A DNA stretch of 64,000 nt from Paraphoma chrysanthemicola (GCA_020744225.1 JAGMWG010000007.1:1364001-1428000); one strand, 5' to 3'; positions 10,121-22,912 are shown, numbered from the stretch's first letter. The notes: generated by a model from the sequence alone, not told the origin. A program made the numbers and translations.

Positions 10121-11936
10121 GCCTGGATTCGGCACGGGGTCGTGATCATGGGTAAGGGAGAGTGGGGGTTAGCATAATTGGAGTTTTTGGGTGGGAAAAT
10201 GTAGGATATCTGCATGTATGTGCTTGAAATATTAAAGCGTTTTAATCTGTGTATGTGCTGACAGATGTGTGGAGGCCGTGTAGAAGAATGTGCGTGTAAA
10301 AGTGCAGACATACGTTGACCGACGACGTACCTATCAAATCATTGATAGATCTGCGTCAAGACACACCCGTTGTGGCGGGTAGTATCCACACGGTAAACTA
10401 TGCTAACACCACTTCACTCAGATTGAAATCCACGAAAGCGTATAGGCTTGTTCTTTTCTTTCCATGCTCGTTTACGGTTTGGCAATGACCTGGTGTGACG
10501 AGTATATAATCATGATCTTGCCCACTTCCTTTCCTCGACAGTGTTCATGAAGAAATTTCTGCCACACTTAAATACACAACCCCTCGGCGATTCTAAGAAA
10601 GCAGGAACAGGGCAATATGTCCGGGCTTCTCGTCGCCCGTACACCACAAAATTTAACTCTCCTGGTCATGATCATCACGTCCACCGACGAGACGAGAGTA
10701 CTATGGTAATTAAGTAGAAAGCGTCGAGGAAGAAATTTCCATTGTGATTACCAGAAGCAACCTGTCCAAAAGGCCTAGCAGGCCAAATCGACATATGTGC
10801 CTTGGTTATACATCATCTGAACCCATATATCTCATGCCCTCGTTTTCATCGGTAACACCTCCACTTTCACTCTCGCCCCACTCCATGTACCCTACGACTT
10901 TGACCACACCGCCACTTATCCCAGTCCGCTTCATTACATGCATCTACGACGAGCTGATCGCAGCCTGCCCACCACCCTGCTGCCGCGGCGACCTCATTGC
11001 AGACTTCTCTTCTCTCGGCGACAAACCCCTGGGTGTATGGTTATCCTAGGCCAATACAAACCACGCTGTGCCAAGGCGTCTAGATGAAGTCGGGGCAGCC
11101 TGAAATTTTTCAAACTAAAGCCACACCTCAAGATGCTCGGAGTTAGTCACCCTCGGTTCCTAGTCTAAACAATGCTCCATGATCGTGCGAATTCAATCAT
11201 GATTTACAACGTTCGTGTGGCAATTCTCCAAGATTGACGTATCGTACATCTAGGCTAACAAGAGTGGCCTTGAACTGAACCAACTCTCAAATGAGAGCAT
11301 TACAAACTTTGGAACGACGCCGTTCTTGACCTTCAGAATCTAACAGCCGTACTAGATTGCGCTACCTTTGACGTCTACAAATTCCGAAGTTATAGAACAC
11401 TTTCATCGACGTGCGCTGCGCGCTAAAGGAATTGTGCGGAATCATCCAGTATGCCTGCACCAGCCAACTACGACAATGTATATCTAAGTTGCGCCTGACT
11501 ACGAACTACGCATCTCGCCTTGAAGACATTGCACCGGCTCTCATAGAGGCCCACGTGAGGCCCTTGTTCTCACAATACGTCAGGATCAAGTGCCGCGAAT
11601 AAAGTGCGGTTAGTCATGCACACTTCAGCTGAAACGCCACAATCCGTGCGTGCCGCATGATGTGATTCGTCCAGCGTGGTCTAGTCTATTGCCTTCAATG
11701 GCGGGGACCAGCCAGCCATCAACTACGGCAACTCATGAGTCCTGCAATACCACCTCTCCACGCAAGTCATTGCGACATCGACTATAAGACTATTTGTGCT
11801 CACCAAAGATTCAGTCGAGGTCTACATAAGACTCAATAATAACCAGAACCGCAAACGAGCCATGCCACCACTCTACAGGAGGGAGGGAGATGCCTGAATC
11901 AAAAATGTGCTGCCAGATCCGATAGCAGCCTGGAGG
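10121..11936. other. 1.8-kb intergenic region, no supported gene
   Basis: Only short open frames are present (for example 10744-11049, about 100 codons, starting from a non-ATG codon and with no family resemblance). A TATA-like run (gtatataat) lies near 10502. No tRNA-like cloverleaf or repeat was recognised. Confidence 0.5.
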
Positions 11937-12892
11937 ATGTGCGGTCAGCGTAAATGCAGGATTTGTGCCTTTTGGTATTTGGAACACCACAGCGATGAGC
12001 GCGATGAGCGTGAACTTCGCGTTTCGAACTATCTCCGGAATTCAGAGTGCTGGAGGTGCGCTGCCTTCTTTCGAAAAGGCAGATGGAAGGACGACTGTCC
12101 TACGTTGGTTTTGCACGAGACGTTCGACAGACTAATTGAATCGGCACGCGCATGTTATACCTGCACATTGCTCAGACAGGCTATCCTTATGGATTGTCCG
12201 ACTTCTCATCATGTGGATATCATCAAAAAAAGGCAAAGTCCTGTTTGGATTCTCCGTAGAGACCATGGTGTGACGGCGGAGTTTGGCATTTGGCAGAGTA
12301 GGGTATGCTTGCAGCTCGCTAGTTCACCCAGAGGTTCAAACGTCATCCCGTACTTATTGACTGTTAACTAACTATCTCAGCGATTATTCAGCCCAGCTGT
12401 TCCGCACTGAAAGTGCTCGATAAAGCGCCAGAAATGATTCAAACATGTCTTTCGAGCGCCAGCCATAGCGCCTGCTCGGGCTTCAATCTGGAACAGCAGA
12501 GTCTACCAACGAGAGTCATCGACGTAGGTAGCGGCACAAACCCTCCTTTTCTCTTCATTACTGGTGGGAAAGTGGAGCGGTACTGCACTCTCAGTTATTG
12601 CTGGGGTCAGTGTAGTACCGCGTACAACACAACCCGCGACAATCTCGTCGCACACGAGAAAGAATTGCCTATTGTGTCCCCGGAGTTAAAGATGCCAAAG
12701 ACTTATCACGATGCCATTGTCATAACCCGTCATCTTGGCGTACGGTATCTGTGGATAGATGCCATCTGTATCGTACAAGACGATCCGGAAGACTGGCGTG
12801 CCGAGGCTGCAAAGATGAAGGATATCTATCAAAACTCATATTGCACGATTGCCGCTACTGGAAGTATGGGTGATGAGAAGCGGGTCTGGTGA
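11937..12892 (+). pseudogene. HET-domain protein, truncated
   Basis: Relative of fungal heterokaryon-incompatibility (HET) proteins, which trigger cell death on non-self fusion. Exon 1 runs from ATG 11937 to 12302 and exon 2 from 12392 to 12892; the intron has GTATGC, CTAAC and CAG signals. Exon 1 is Cys-rich (CRIC, CWRC, CYTC), typical of the region before HET. Exon 2 has the core motifs YCTLSYCWGQ, the PKTYHDAI element, and RYLWIDAICIVQDDPEDWRAE, then a SYCTIAATGS end. The frame stops at 12892, just after the first HET motifs, so the rest of the HET domain and the variable C-terminal part are missing. No continuation was found in any frame over the next 300 bp. It could still be expressed as a short HET protein; I call it a probable pseudogene or fragment. 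Confidence 0.7.
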
Positions 12893-13221
12893 GGCTGGCA
12901 GTTGAAGTGTTCGCATCAACCACAATCACGGTTTTTTCATTTCGCTGAGTACGACAGAAGCAAATTTTGAGCATTAATGCTGGCTAATGTACATGCTGTT
13001 CACTTTTGGCGAACATACGCGTTCATCAATTAGGCATTGGTTGTATCTTTCTTACACGAGAGCGAGCCGCGATGTAGTTGCCTTTTGTGCTCGTGATGAA
13101 TGCGTCTAGCCACCGATCTCTTCGCACGTGCTCAAGTGTAAATATTCCCCGCCAGCTTCAATCAATCATTCCCAACGTATCGATTTCTTGGCATGAACGA
13201 TGGAAACAATAGGATTTGCTT
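12893..13221. other. Intergenic region 3' of the truncated HET gene
   Basis: AT-leaning sequence in which a HET protein would normally continue. No HET-like residues were found in the three forward frames. Confidence 0.4.
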
Positions 13222-14108
13222 TCATGTCCTTCTGTTTCTGTTCCAGAGAGCTGAGAGAGCTTTCAGTATGTCCGCCAGGTTTTTCCAACGCTGAAGTCTC
13301 TCGGCGCTCATCATTATGAGTTCAAGGGTGCTTTGATTGGGAGCTCGATACAGATCTACTAGAAAAACGAGGCACCTCATAAAGTCACGGATGATCAATT
13401 GCGCGCCGCTGGTAACATGAAGCATATGTGCGTAACTTATGTTGGTCACTGCGCGTTTTGATGATATGATAGTGGCTAAATGATTCGAATTAAAGCAAGG
13501 GACCATTGTTGGCCGATCATATGTTTGAGAAGTATCCTGGCGAAGCACGCACATAGCGCTCTGAAATAGATCAGCATCGGACCGTAAATTGCTGCTCAGG
13601 AACACTAAATCAATTTCCAAAATTCATGTGCAATCTATACATGACCAAAAGAATCCTACCTAGCAATAACATGAATGTGACGCGTCCAAAAGTCTGAAGC
13701 TTTACTTCCTCCTCATTATTCTATGCTCTAATCTTTTCATTCAGCATTCTGGACCATGGATCGGGGGTAGCATCTTGTCGTCGTCCTGGCTCAAATTAAG
13801 AGCATTGGAAACTGTTCTTGTGAAGTCTTTTGCGCTATCTCACCTCCAACTGGGGGCTTGTGCAGGTCTATTGAAAGTAGATATGTTCGATTGCCATCCC
13901 TGGGAATGTCCGCAATCGTGATAACGCTATGTTTAGAGGAATCGAGAATAAAGAAAAGTAGAGATGCGGTATCGGATCTCAAATTATACAGCGAAGTCAG
14001 TTGGGGCACACAGTCATAATAGATGTTTAGCGCAGGCACATAATTTGCACAGCGCGTAAAAATAGCGGTCGGCCCCGAAAGCGACAACAAGTAAGCTCCA
14101 ATGTGCAA
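13222..14108 (-). other. Two minus-strand open segments, possible hypothetical gene
   Basis: Two same-strand open segments, 14108-13791 (about 105 codons) and 13620-13222 (about 132 codons), are separated by 170 bp. Their composition (hydrophobic blocks such as DFMRCLVFLVDLYRA, then a helical RLQRWKNLADILKAL) is more protein-like than chance, and they could be exons of one gene. Neither begins with ATG, and I recognise no family. They lie between the truncated HET gene and the NmrA-like gene. Treat as unproven. Confidence 0.25.
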
Positions 14109-14471
14109 TAATGAAAAAGAGCAGTCAGTCCTGCATTCGTTTGGGAAGGCGTTCCAGTGCGGCCTTCTTGGAGTTTAGCGTCTAGCCCTGTGAGTCATTT
14201 ACACTTCTTCGGGTTGCGCATTAGATCTTGTATCGGGGCAGGAGGAGGGAATGAGTTTGGTTGGATTAATCTAAGCTATGGGGGTGAGTGAGTACTTTGT
14301 CAATCGCGATTACCAATGTGCAATTTTCAAGCCAATTAGAGCCTGGCGGACGACCTACGGACAGAACAGACTAACAATCACAATCGTATTCATAAGTGCG
14401 CATGGTAGGCACAGCAATAACATGATTCCGTTGAATCTCAAGCTCTCGTCCACTTTTCTTCAGTTATAAAC

Positions 14472-15456
14472 ATGGCATTTACCGTCGCGATCGCTGGTAT
14501 CAGCAGTAAACTCGCGCGCCTTGCCGCGAATGAACTGTTGAAACGTCCTGATGTCCGCCTCCGTGGTTCTTGCCGTGACACTGGCAAACTCCCGAACAAT
14601 CTTCGAGAATCTCCCCGCGTCTCATTATTTCAAGCTGAACCATATGACACCAAAACGCTTCGGTCCTTAATTCACGGTTGCGATGTTGTGGTTTGCTGCT
14701 ATTTTGCGGAGGACGAGGTTATGCTCAATGGACAGAAGCTATTGATTGATTTGTGTGAAGAGGAAAACATTACCCGGTACATCGCGAGCGATTACACAGG
14801 CGACTACACCAAGCTTGACTGGGGTGACTTAGCCATTAAGGAGCCCATGAAGCATGTGAAATCCTACCTGGAGTCGAAAACAACGGTCAATGGTGTTCAT
14901 ATCCTTGTTGGCCTCCTAATGGAAACTTTCCTGGACTTCTTCGACATCTATGATGCAAAATCAAATAGAATCCGCTATTGGGGCACTGGAAACGAGAAGT
15001 GGGACCTCACATCATACCAGACAGCTGCGGAGTATGTCGCTGCTGTAACCCTTGATCAGAACGCAACCGGGCTGTTCAAATGTAAGACACCGTACTACTC
15101 TATCACAATAGATCTAATGAAAGCAGTCCGAGGTGACCACAAGAGTGCCTTGGAATTGGCTGATGATGTCAAATCACTACATGGAACCCAGCCTGATCTG
15201 GAGACACGTGGCCCCTTGGCTGACTTGGCCCTACGATTAGATGGTGCCGGAAACACTCAGGATATTATTTCGTAAGTTATCAGTTCACAAGGCCTATACC
15301 AAAGATGAAAGGTAGTGTTTCTAACTCGCATATAGTGCTGGAACGTACTTTACACTTAGCGGCAAGATTGCTCTTGGTGACAACCTAGACAATGCGAGGT
15401 ATCCAGATGTCAAACCAGAAACGTTCTCTGCTGTACTATCTCGACACTTTCAATAA
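14472..15456 (+). CDS. NmrA-like NAD(P)-binding Rossmann protein
   Basis: Member of the atypical short-chain dehydrogenase group that includes NmrA regulators and isoflavone-reductase-like enzymes of fungal secondary metabolism; substrate unknown. Exons 14472-15271 and 15336-15456 give 306 residues. The N-terminus VAIAGISSKLARLAANELL is the dinucleotide-binding strand-loop-helix, with a less regular glycine pattern than classical GxxGxxG. An RGSCRDTGKL segment suits recognition of the cofactor, and a TRYIASDYTGDY segment corresponds to the family's central strand and active-site region. The intron (GTAAGT to TATAG) restores a 40-residue C-terminus ending RHFQ. A cytosolic enzyme or redox sensor is likely. 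No neighbouring biosynthetic cluster is evident. Confidence 0.8.
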
Positions 15457-16607
15457 TCTAGAATAGATGCCAAAGACGAGCACTGGATACGAGCATCAGG
15501 CAGCGGTGTGGTGGCTATGTGCTCAATAGTTAGATACGTTGGGTGTTTTCGTAATGCGCATGAAAACACTTGTCATCCGCGCTCCTTCCTATACTTAAAA
15601 ACTTCTTCATATTTCACCTCCACACAATACATTTGAACACAAATCTACCTAAAACATTTCTAGAATAGTAGGACATTGTCGAATAGTATGGCTCAGATAT
15701 GTGAGCTCCTAAGTTTACAGGTTATTAATGATCATTGTCGGGCGTTTATCGTCTCGTTCTGCTCAATCGCAAGTTCCTTATTATGCATTCACACAACTAA
15801 TAACCGGCTTTGTTGAGCCTATAGAACGCCTAGCTGTGCAATATGCTTACGGCGGTATTGATACTTCTGATTCTAGAGGTTTAATAGTAGTACGAAGCTG
15901 CGACAACTGACAAGATCGAACTATGATGTGCTTTTCATGAATGCTGATCACATACTGAATCCATGACCGACAGAGAAATTTACAAACAAGGATGAGTATG
16001 TGATGCGTATAAGAGTATCAACACCAACAGTCTTCTCACACTTCTTCGCAAATATTTCTCCCCTACATCTATCTGAGTCTAAATTTAGATGAAGCACACT
16101 GTGGCCAACCTCGCTCGAAATAGAGAGTCAGAAATATGACCTTCTCGTGATCTCTTCGGCCCTGTTTGATACTCAAACTCAAGTGGTTTGCGTATCAATT
16201 ACGAGAATTTCAGCGAGTTCGAGTAATTGTATCCGGAATCATCATTATGTGTGTATGAAATATCCTCACCAAGGCTGTATTCGGACGGAGGTAAGATGAA
16301 GGACAATACAGGATGTAGAGCTTGATGAAGGGATTATGCTAGAATTTGATAGGAGACATAATCTCCAAAATATGTGGCGCCAGCACCTACTTGACATCAT
16401 AACAGCTTCCGAAAGTTATACTACCCAACAGTGCGATCGTAATTACAAAGTCAAGCCATACCAAGCCCACAGCCGGGCGCGCCACGGTGTGCTGCAAGGT
16501 GTTGGAGTCAAAAGCCGCTGACCGTGTCTGCCTCTTTGATCTAGCTAGGCTTGAGGCTGTTCTGATTGATACGCGTGTTTGGGATATCGCGCAAAACGAC
16601 TACAAGT
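15457..16607. other. 1.1-kb intergenic region
   Basis: Short AT-leaning open frames only; nothing with recognisable coding character. Confidence 0.4.
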
Positions 16608-17159
16608 ATGAAAACGTTGAGCATACAGTTTGATGGGGGCGGCATGTGTTGCTATCAGCAACATGGTTGGGGAGCCTTGGGGCAGAGAAGTAAGCTGGGC
16701 ACACTCTGTCTTATCTATAGCAGACTTGAAGACTTTCTCAGAGCGAACAGTGATGAAGACAGAATCAAGGAAGAGGAAATCATGGTTAAAAGGGAATGCG
16801 ATGACGTCGTGGCTGAAGCGTTCATCAAGAAAGAGATCATCAAACGCAAGACAAAAAACCTGACGAGACTGAGCATCGAATCCACGGAAACGCAGCAAAG
16901 TCGACAAGAAGAAGCAAAAGTCAACGAGACTGAACGTGTCAAGAGTTTGCATGAAACAAAGTTTGGGTCAGCCTTGTACAGAGGGCCGATGGATGTGCTT
17001 TCGAACAATCTACATTTACGAGCGGAGGAAGCTGACACGTTCTTGGCAGACTTTATTTTACGAATGGCGAAGGGTTGTTCTGAGGTGTGTCACAACATGG
17101 GGCTGATAGCGGAGAATTGGCGTTTCAGCCTCGCCAGCAAGCAGCACTTGGAAGTATGA
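16608..17159 (+). CDS. Hypothetical charged protein
   Basis: An open frame of about 183 residues from ATG 16608 (the frame stays open a little further upstream). It is rich in Lys/Glu and predicted helical, with a charged stretch near KRECDDVVAEAFIKKEIIKR. No domain is recognised, and no splice or promoter evidence was seen. It may be a lineage-specific gene or chance. Confidence 0.28.
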   Translation: MKTLSIQFDGGGMCCYQQHGWGALGQRSKLGTLCLIYSRLEDFLRANSDEDRIKEEEIMVKRECDDVVAEAFIKKEIIKRKTKNLTRLSIESTETQQSRQEEAKVNETERVKSLHETKFGSALYRGPMDVLSNNLHLRAEEADTFLADFILRMAKGCSEVCHNMGLIAENWRFSLASKQHLEV

Positions 17160-17535
17160 TTGGGGGCCCATTCGGACGATCAGCGAGCCACGAGCAGTGT
17201 CTGCCTTGCATGATAGCACAAATTCCACTCAAAGGCCGGCCAGATGACTCGAAGTGTCGTCGTGCCGTGCTGGTTTGTGGAAGCCAAGGATCATGGTATG
17301 TTGCATGAGCACATTTGATTTGCTGCACAGAGTCACACCAATATTGGCGTCAGCCATAGCCTTGCTGCGGTCACCCAAGCACATTACACGCATACCATAA
17401 CACTGGTACGCCCTAAGCTTACGGTCGAGACAATGTGAAGAAATAAAACCACGAGGTGGCCAGCCTTGCACAGAGTCGCAGATTTGAAGCATTTGCCACC
17501 AAAAGAACCATCGTAACCAATTTAATTAACAAGTT
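17160..17535. other. Region upstream of the DUF3176 gene
   Basis: About 375 bp without a gene; it should hold the promoter of the DUF3176 gene. A short AT-rich stretch (taattaac) lies just before the start codon. Confidence 0.4.
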
Positions 17536-19892
17536 ATGACAATTCCACATAATTTGAATGTCTCACCAATCGCCCACATATCAGCCTCGTCGCTTCCACA
17601 GACGCAAGCTCCTGCCTCACCTGCCGGTTCTTCCCAAACTCCTTCTCGTCCGACCCGCCCTGCTCCAGTAACGCCTACGCAAAACAGCGACGCGATTTCA
17701 CAGTCACCTCCTGTGCGACTTTCAAGCAGTCCATCGTCCATATCGAGTGCATCGCGAAGACAGAGCGCTCATAGTATCTCAACGACAGCAGCAGCGTCGA
17801 CCAGTACGCCAAATTCGCCATCATCGAGTACAACGCCTCAGACTAGTTCTCCAAGCATCCATAATGCCCTTCCGAATTCAACTGCGACCCCAGGAGCAAG
17901 CACTAGTCGGAAACAGCAGAAGCTGCCTCTAGTTTTTGTTGAATGGCGTTGGGAGCTGTTCACATGGGCACTTGGAACGATCGCTATGTCATTGATATTG
18001 GCACTCCTTTGTATCTACAAGGACAGGCCTCTCACTAGCTGGAAGTCAAAAATTCAGATTTCAGCAGTTGTGGCTATATTCTCCCAAGTAGCCCAGTCAG
18101 CCCTCATTGTCTCGGTCTCTGCTACCATCGGCCAAGCAAAGTGGTCTACACTTACAAGCAAGCGACCGACGATTGACGTCGAAAGATATGATGAAGCCAT
18201 GCGAGGGCCAGAAGGAAGTATCAAGATGCTTGTAGCAGCTCTCGCCAGCCCACGATCACCTGACAACAGACGGTTTCGCACGTAAGTCGAGATGGCACTT
18301 CCTCGAAGCTCACGTTCTGATCGCTCCAGCCACCTGGCTCTTCTTGCTGCTTTGGTAACAGTGCTGATGCTCAGCTTTGGTACATTCACTCAGCAAGCTG
18401 TAGCTATTAATGTGCGACACGTCGAGAACAACAGTCAGGATATTGGGGCGTCGAGTACCGTGAGCCGCGCTCTGTCCTACAGAGCAGAGGACTCCACACC
18501 TTCACAGGTACGATTAGCGCAACCAGACGGACCCTTTTCAACTGCATATGTAGAACTTGAACCTAGTTTTCTGAACCGCGGTGAATTCAGCGGTGCGTAT
18601 CCTTTTGATGACCTGCTACACGCATTTTTACTAACTATGAGGTACAGTCGACACGGCGCTATCTGGTGCAGTGCTGAGTGGAATTGCGACCTCGCACAAT
18701 TTTTCGGATGTAGCTGCACAGTGTGCTACAAATGACTGCAGATGGCCATCCTACCCGACCCTGGCCATTTGCTCAACTGTAGAGGACGTCTCCTCACAGC
18801 TTGTCTTCACAGTGGCCGCTCCTAGTCCAGATGAATTTGTCTTCTACACCGAAGATGTGAATATGACGCTACCCATCCCAGAGCTGTATGACCAGGAACA
18901 AGGCAATCCCACCTTCGCTGGACCTACCGATTTCTGGATGGCCACTTTACCTGCTTGGAGGAAAGGTCACAATAGCGCTCAGCCGAACCTAGTTGCTGAG
19001 GTATATGTTACCTTTTTTTCTGCATGTAGGGCTACCAACAACAACACCGGTACACCGACCGATGATGAATTGAAAACAGCGCGCATAATCAAAACAAATT
19101 GGAGAGCATTCAAGAGCTCCTTTGAACTGTGCGTTCAAAACCTCACAACGTCCATCGAAAACGGCACGACGAACACATTCGTTCTCGAACGCATTGATCA
19201 ACAGCCATGGAACTCCCATGGAAAAGACAATGCTACAATATCCTACACAGGGATCGGAAACAACACTACTAGCAGCGATAGGCCACCCTTCTCCATAGAC
19301 AAAATTTCCTTGCAGTCACTTGGTGACATCATGAGGCTTACTCTAAATGGGTCGGCAACATTAAGGACCAAGTCAGACAAGAAGTGGGAAAGTTCTGAAC
19401 AGATCATACTTGCACAGGACATATACAGCGGCGATCCGCAGATCTGCATCCCAAGGTCAGACAACGACATTCAAGGGTTTGGAAACCGTATGCAGAACAT
19501 TGCAGTGAGTCTGACAAACACGTAAGAGTACTTCCAATCTTCACAGATATCCTGCATCTAATCCCGGCTTTAGGCTTCGTAGAAACTCTCCAGGGCTTGA
19601 GCGAGTGCGGGGCTTGCCCTTTTCGGAGGAACAATTCATCGACGTCAATAGTGCATGGCTTGCGCTACCCGTAGCATTGTGGGCCATAGTTACTTTCCTG
19701 CTTGCAGCTACTATATGGAGGACCGTCAGACTGCAGCTACCTTCCTGGAAGACATCGACGTTGCCCTGGTTAGAATGCCAGGTTGCAGATAATAATCTGC
19801 GCATGCGGAGTGATATGAAAGAATCGGCGGAAGCTTCTTACACACAGTTGAAGACCAGCAAGTCGGCGTGGCAGCTTGAAAGAACTACGTAG
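17536..19892 (+). CDS. DUF3176-family polytopic membrane protein
   Basis: Fungal-specific membrane protein of unknown function. Exons 17536-18281, 18330-18592, 18648-19521 and 19574-19892 keep phase and give about 733 residues. The first 130 residues are Ser/Thr/Pro-rich. The DUF3176 core follows: WRWELFTWALGTIAMSL starts the first membrane segment, a second lies near residues 175-200, then the conserved short RGPEGS segment. A third membrane segment starts exon 2. The large loop has Asn-X-Ser/Thr sites and paired cysteines (CATNDCRWPSYPTLAICS), suggesting an extracellular or lumenal domain. A last segment near the C-terminus (WLALPVALWAIVTFLLA) precedes a cytoplasmic tail. These genes are often expanded in accessory regions together with HET genes, as here. 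Confidence 0.85.
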
Positions 19893-20004
19893 ATATATTT
19901 GACTGCATGTAACATCTCATCATGCCACTCCAGGCGCGATGGTATCGACCGAAGGCGCAAACAAGCTCTTAGTTATACACTGGACTAGCTTCGAGCTGAT
20001 TCGG

Positions 20005-20606
20005 TCAAATCATCCTTCCAAGCAACGCAAGGAGCAGAAACTGAGCCAGCAAGACACCAGAACTCGTAGACGCAATGTTGCCCGCGCCCGAAGTAGAAGT
20101 TGGCTGCGCGGAGCCCCCAAGTGTACGGGACACGATCAAATTTGTTGGTGATGCAGACATGCCATCAGTGGCGAACCCGGAGCCCGGTTCACCATCCACC
20201 ATCGAACCAGTCGTCATTGTATAGTCAGAAAACACGAGCCCTGCACATACGTCAACGATACATCTCAAAAATCGAGGTCTTGAAGCTCACCAGTCGAGCC
20301 TTCACTCCACCGCACCATTGCCCGCGCCGAGCCCGTACAAAACGCACCGCATGGGCAACAAGCGATCATCCCGTCAACCAGGGAAGGTAGCCCACCACAA
20401 CATCCTGTAAGTGTAGTCGTGGTGACGAGAGAAAATTCCGCAGGACAGATGACTTTGCTGTGAGGGACGAGCGCAGGGTTGAAATTCTGTGTGGATTCAA
20501 CGGCGCCCATGCACACGATGCGCTCAAGGATTGATCCCGTCGCAAGGTCGGATAGGATAGCGTCCACGTTTGTAGATGCGATTGGTACGGGCGTGATGGT
20601 GGCCAT
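20005..20606 (-). CDS. Small Cys-rich protein with hydrophobic C-terminus
   Basis: Two exons, 20606-20291 and 20240-20005, with GTGAGC and TGCAG splice signals, give 183 residues. The centre has a dense cysteine block, CCGG...CCPCGAFCTG. A low-complexity Gly/Ser/Thr segment then leads to a hydrophobic C-terminal stretch (VLLAQFLLLALLG) that could be a tail anchor or GPI-attachment signal. No clear N-terminal signal peptide is seen, which argues against a classical GPI protein unless an upstream exon was missed. Similar small proteins with a CCPCG motif occur in ascomycetes, but I know of no function. It faces the DUF3176 gene tail to tail. Confidence 0.55.
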
Positions 20607-21542
20607 TTCGTTCAAGAGTCATTAAAGATCAAAGTAAATGCAATTGTTGTTGTTTGCTTTCTGATGTTGTTTGGAGGTACTGTAAGATTGCAACATGAGC
20701 TTTGTACAAACCAGACGACGGTTTAAGTAGGTCTATCGGGTGTCTGATCCGAGCTAAGCGAGGCAAACCTTGGACGGCTGCGGCATGAATGACGAGGCAT
20801 GCATCTCTCCTCATTGGACATGGATTTATCCATGGGGGCCACAGAACCACCCTAGAGTTCCAGCCTTGTGCACCCTGACAGTTTATCTTGTGCACCTTTC
20901 CGTCACCTCTTGGCCCTCGTGCGTACAAAATGTCAAGATGAATAGGTTAATAGAATTGACATCACATTGATTATCAAGTAGTAATGTGTAGTATGATATA
21001 TCCGCAAGTGTTTGCTCAATACGCTTACTACTAGTAAGAAGCTCTCCATTAAATGATCAGATGTAAGAACAGCCAATCGTAACTCGTGCATACAGGATAT
21101 TGGGAATTCTACACACGTAGAGCGAGAGCTAATCAGATCGTGTTACATGTCGTACTCATAGAAAATAGAGTACTTTATCTCAGCTTAGAATCGAAACCAG
21201 AAGTAATACATAACATAGACATCACTATACACGTTCTCCCGCATTTATGAGATTGCTTTTGCCTGGAGTTATGTCTCCCGTGCGTGTTTGGTATGTCTTT
21301 TCCAGAACGAAAAGGCTTACGTGGTACGAGACTGTTATCTTGCATAGCTCGGAGTATTTTACTTATTCATTTATGAATTGAGACTGCGTGCTGAGAAGCG
21401 TGAAATTGATAGGGCGAATCGCAAAAAAGTAGAACATTTGAGGGTATCATTACCCCCCACATCTCCCCTATTTCTCATATCGAAGCACCAACATTCATCC
21501 TCTACCTTCGCCAATCCTCTCCACCCATCAATACCCCTTCCA
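20607..21542. other. Intergenic region
   Basis: About 940 bp holding the promoter of the Cys-rich gene and the 3' flank of the RFC gene. AT-rich in the middle (21000-21400). No gene recognised. Confidence 0.45.
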
Positions 21543-22852
21543 TCACGCCCCACACAACACCCCGGCAACCCTAACCCCTAAATCCAGCATCGCAAGATGC
21601 TCATCCCCACCATCCACAAGCCTCTTGTCCGTCTCACTAAACACACCCACCAGCCTCACTTTCTTAATATCTTCCACGCTCTCATCAAACATGACCTTCT
21701 CATACAACTGACTAACCGTCTGAGTCGCGCTCCAGCCCTCTGCAATCATATTCTCCACGACCTTGGCAATCTCGGCGTACCGGATGGATTTAGATGATGA
21801 TTTGGGATATAGCGAGGACGAGAGTGTTAGGAGTGTGGGCGCGGGGATAACACCTGCGATCTCGGCGATTTGGTCGAGCGTTATAGAAGGCGAAGTAGTC
21901 GTCGAAGAAGGGGTATCGATATCCATTTCGTCCTCATCGTCGACAACACGTTTCTTGCCTCGCGCAGCAGACGCAGACGTACTATTCGCTTGTATCGCGC
22001 CGACAAGTCTTGCCGCACTCTGTAAAAATGTGATAGCTTTGCGCAAATCGCCGTCAGCGACACGGACGAGTTCTTCGCTGACGCCGTCGTCGAGACGCAC
22101 GCCTTCGAGCTTTGCTATGTCTTCTACGCGGCGGACGGCGTTGCCTTGGTCGAGGCTCTTGAAGCGGAATTTACTGCAGCGCGATGCGAGGGGGTCGATG
22201 ATGCGTGTGACGTAGTTGCAGACGAGGCAGAAGCGCGTCATTTTGGAGTATGTTTCCATTGTGCGGCGGAGAGCGGATTGTGCGTCTTGCGTCATGCTGT
22301 CTGCTTCGTCTAGGACGATGATCTTGAAAGGTGGACATGGGTACTTGTCTCTGTACCGGACCATTTTGCCCTGGTCTGCGCTGTCCTTGTCTTCTACCAT
22401 GACATTGTATGTAGGTGCTACGCTGAGCTGCTGGCGCGCAAAGTCCTTGACTTTCTGCCGCACGATGCTGATGCCACGCTCGTCGGAGGCGTTCAGTTCG
22501 AGGACACGAGACTTGATTAGGTCAGGGCCGTAGAGTTGTTTGGCGAGCGCGAGAATGGTCGAAGTTTTGCCGGTTCCTGGAGGGCCGTAGAAGAGCATGT
22601 GTGGGAGATTGGAGGATTGCAGGGTGCGGGAGAGAATCTGAATAGTGTTGTCTTGTGCTGTGACTTCGGACAGCGTCTTTGGGCGACTGTACGAGCGTTA
22701 ATATATCAGCAAGTACAGCACAAGGCAGGGACGTACTATTTCTCGACCCATGGTTGTAACCGATTGTTCTCCTGCTTGCTAGAGGGAGTCTTTGATGAGC
22801 TCGCTTGCGCAGCAGCTTGTTGTCGCGCTTTGAGGTTAAAAAAGTCTGCCAT
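21543..22852 (-). CDS. rfc2: Replication factor C small subunit (RFC2/RFC4 type)
   Basis: AAA+ clamp-loader subunit that loads PCNA during DNA replication and repair in the nucleus. Exon 1 (22852-22737) and exon 2 (22686-21543) join in the conserved WVEKYRPKTLSEVTAQD segment, across a 50-bp intron that splits the Tyr codon; the product is about 419 residues. Walker A GPPGTGKT is near 72-79, Walker B LDEAD near 166, and an SRC motif (ASRCSKFRF) marks the arginine-finger region. The clamp-loader collar domain follows. An acidic Ser/Thr insert with KKRVVDDEDEMDID lies between AAA+ lid and collar and makes the protein longer than the usual 350-365 residues. I assign the yeast Rfc2 / human RFC4 group from the N-terminal sequence; assignment among paralogues is moderately sure. 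Confidence 0.93.
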
Positions 22853-22912
22853 GGCTGTGTCTTGTGGTGGTTGCGACAGTGTTGCGGGGATGTGACGTTA
22901 AAGTTAAGTGCA

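Noticed and set aside
10744..11049. 101-codon open frame downstream of BRR2
   Set aside because: Starts from a non-ATG codon, shows no family resemblance and has no neighbouring exon signals.
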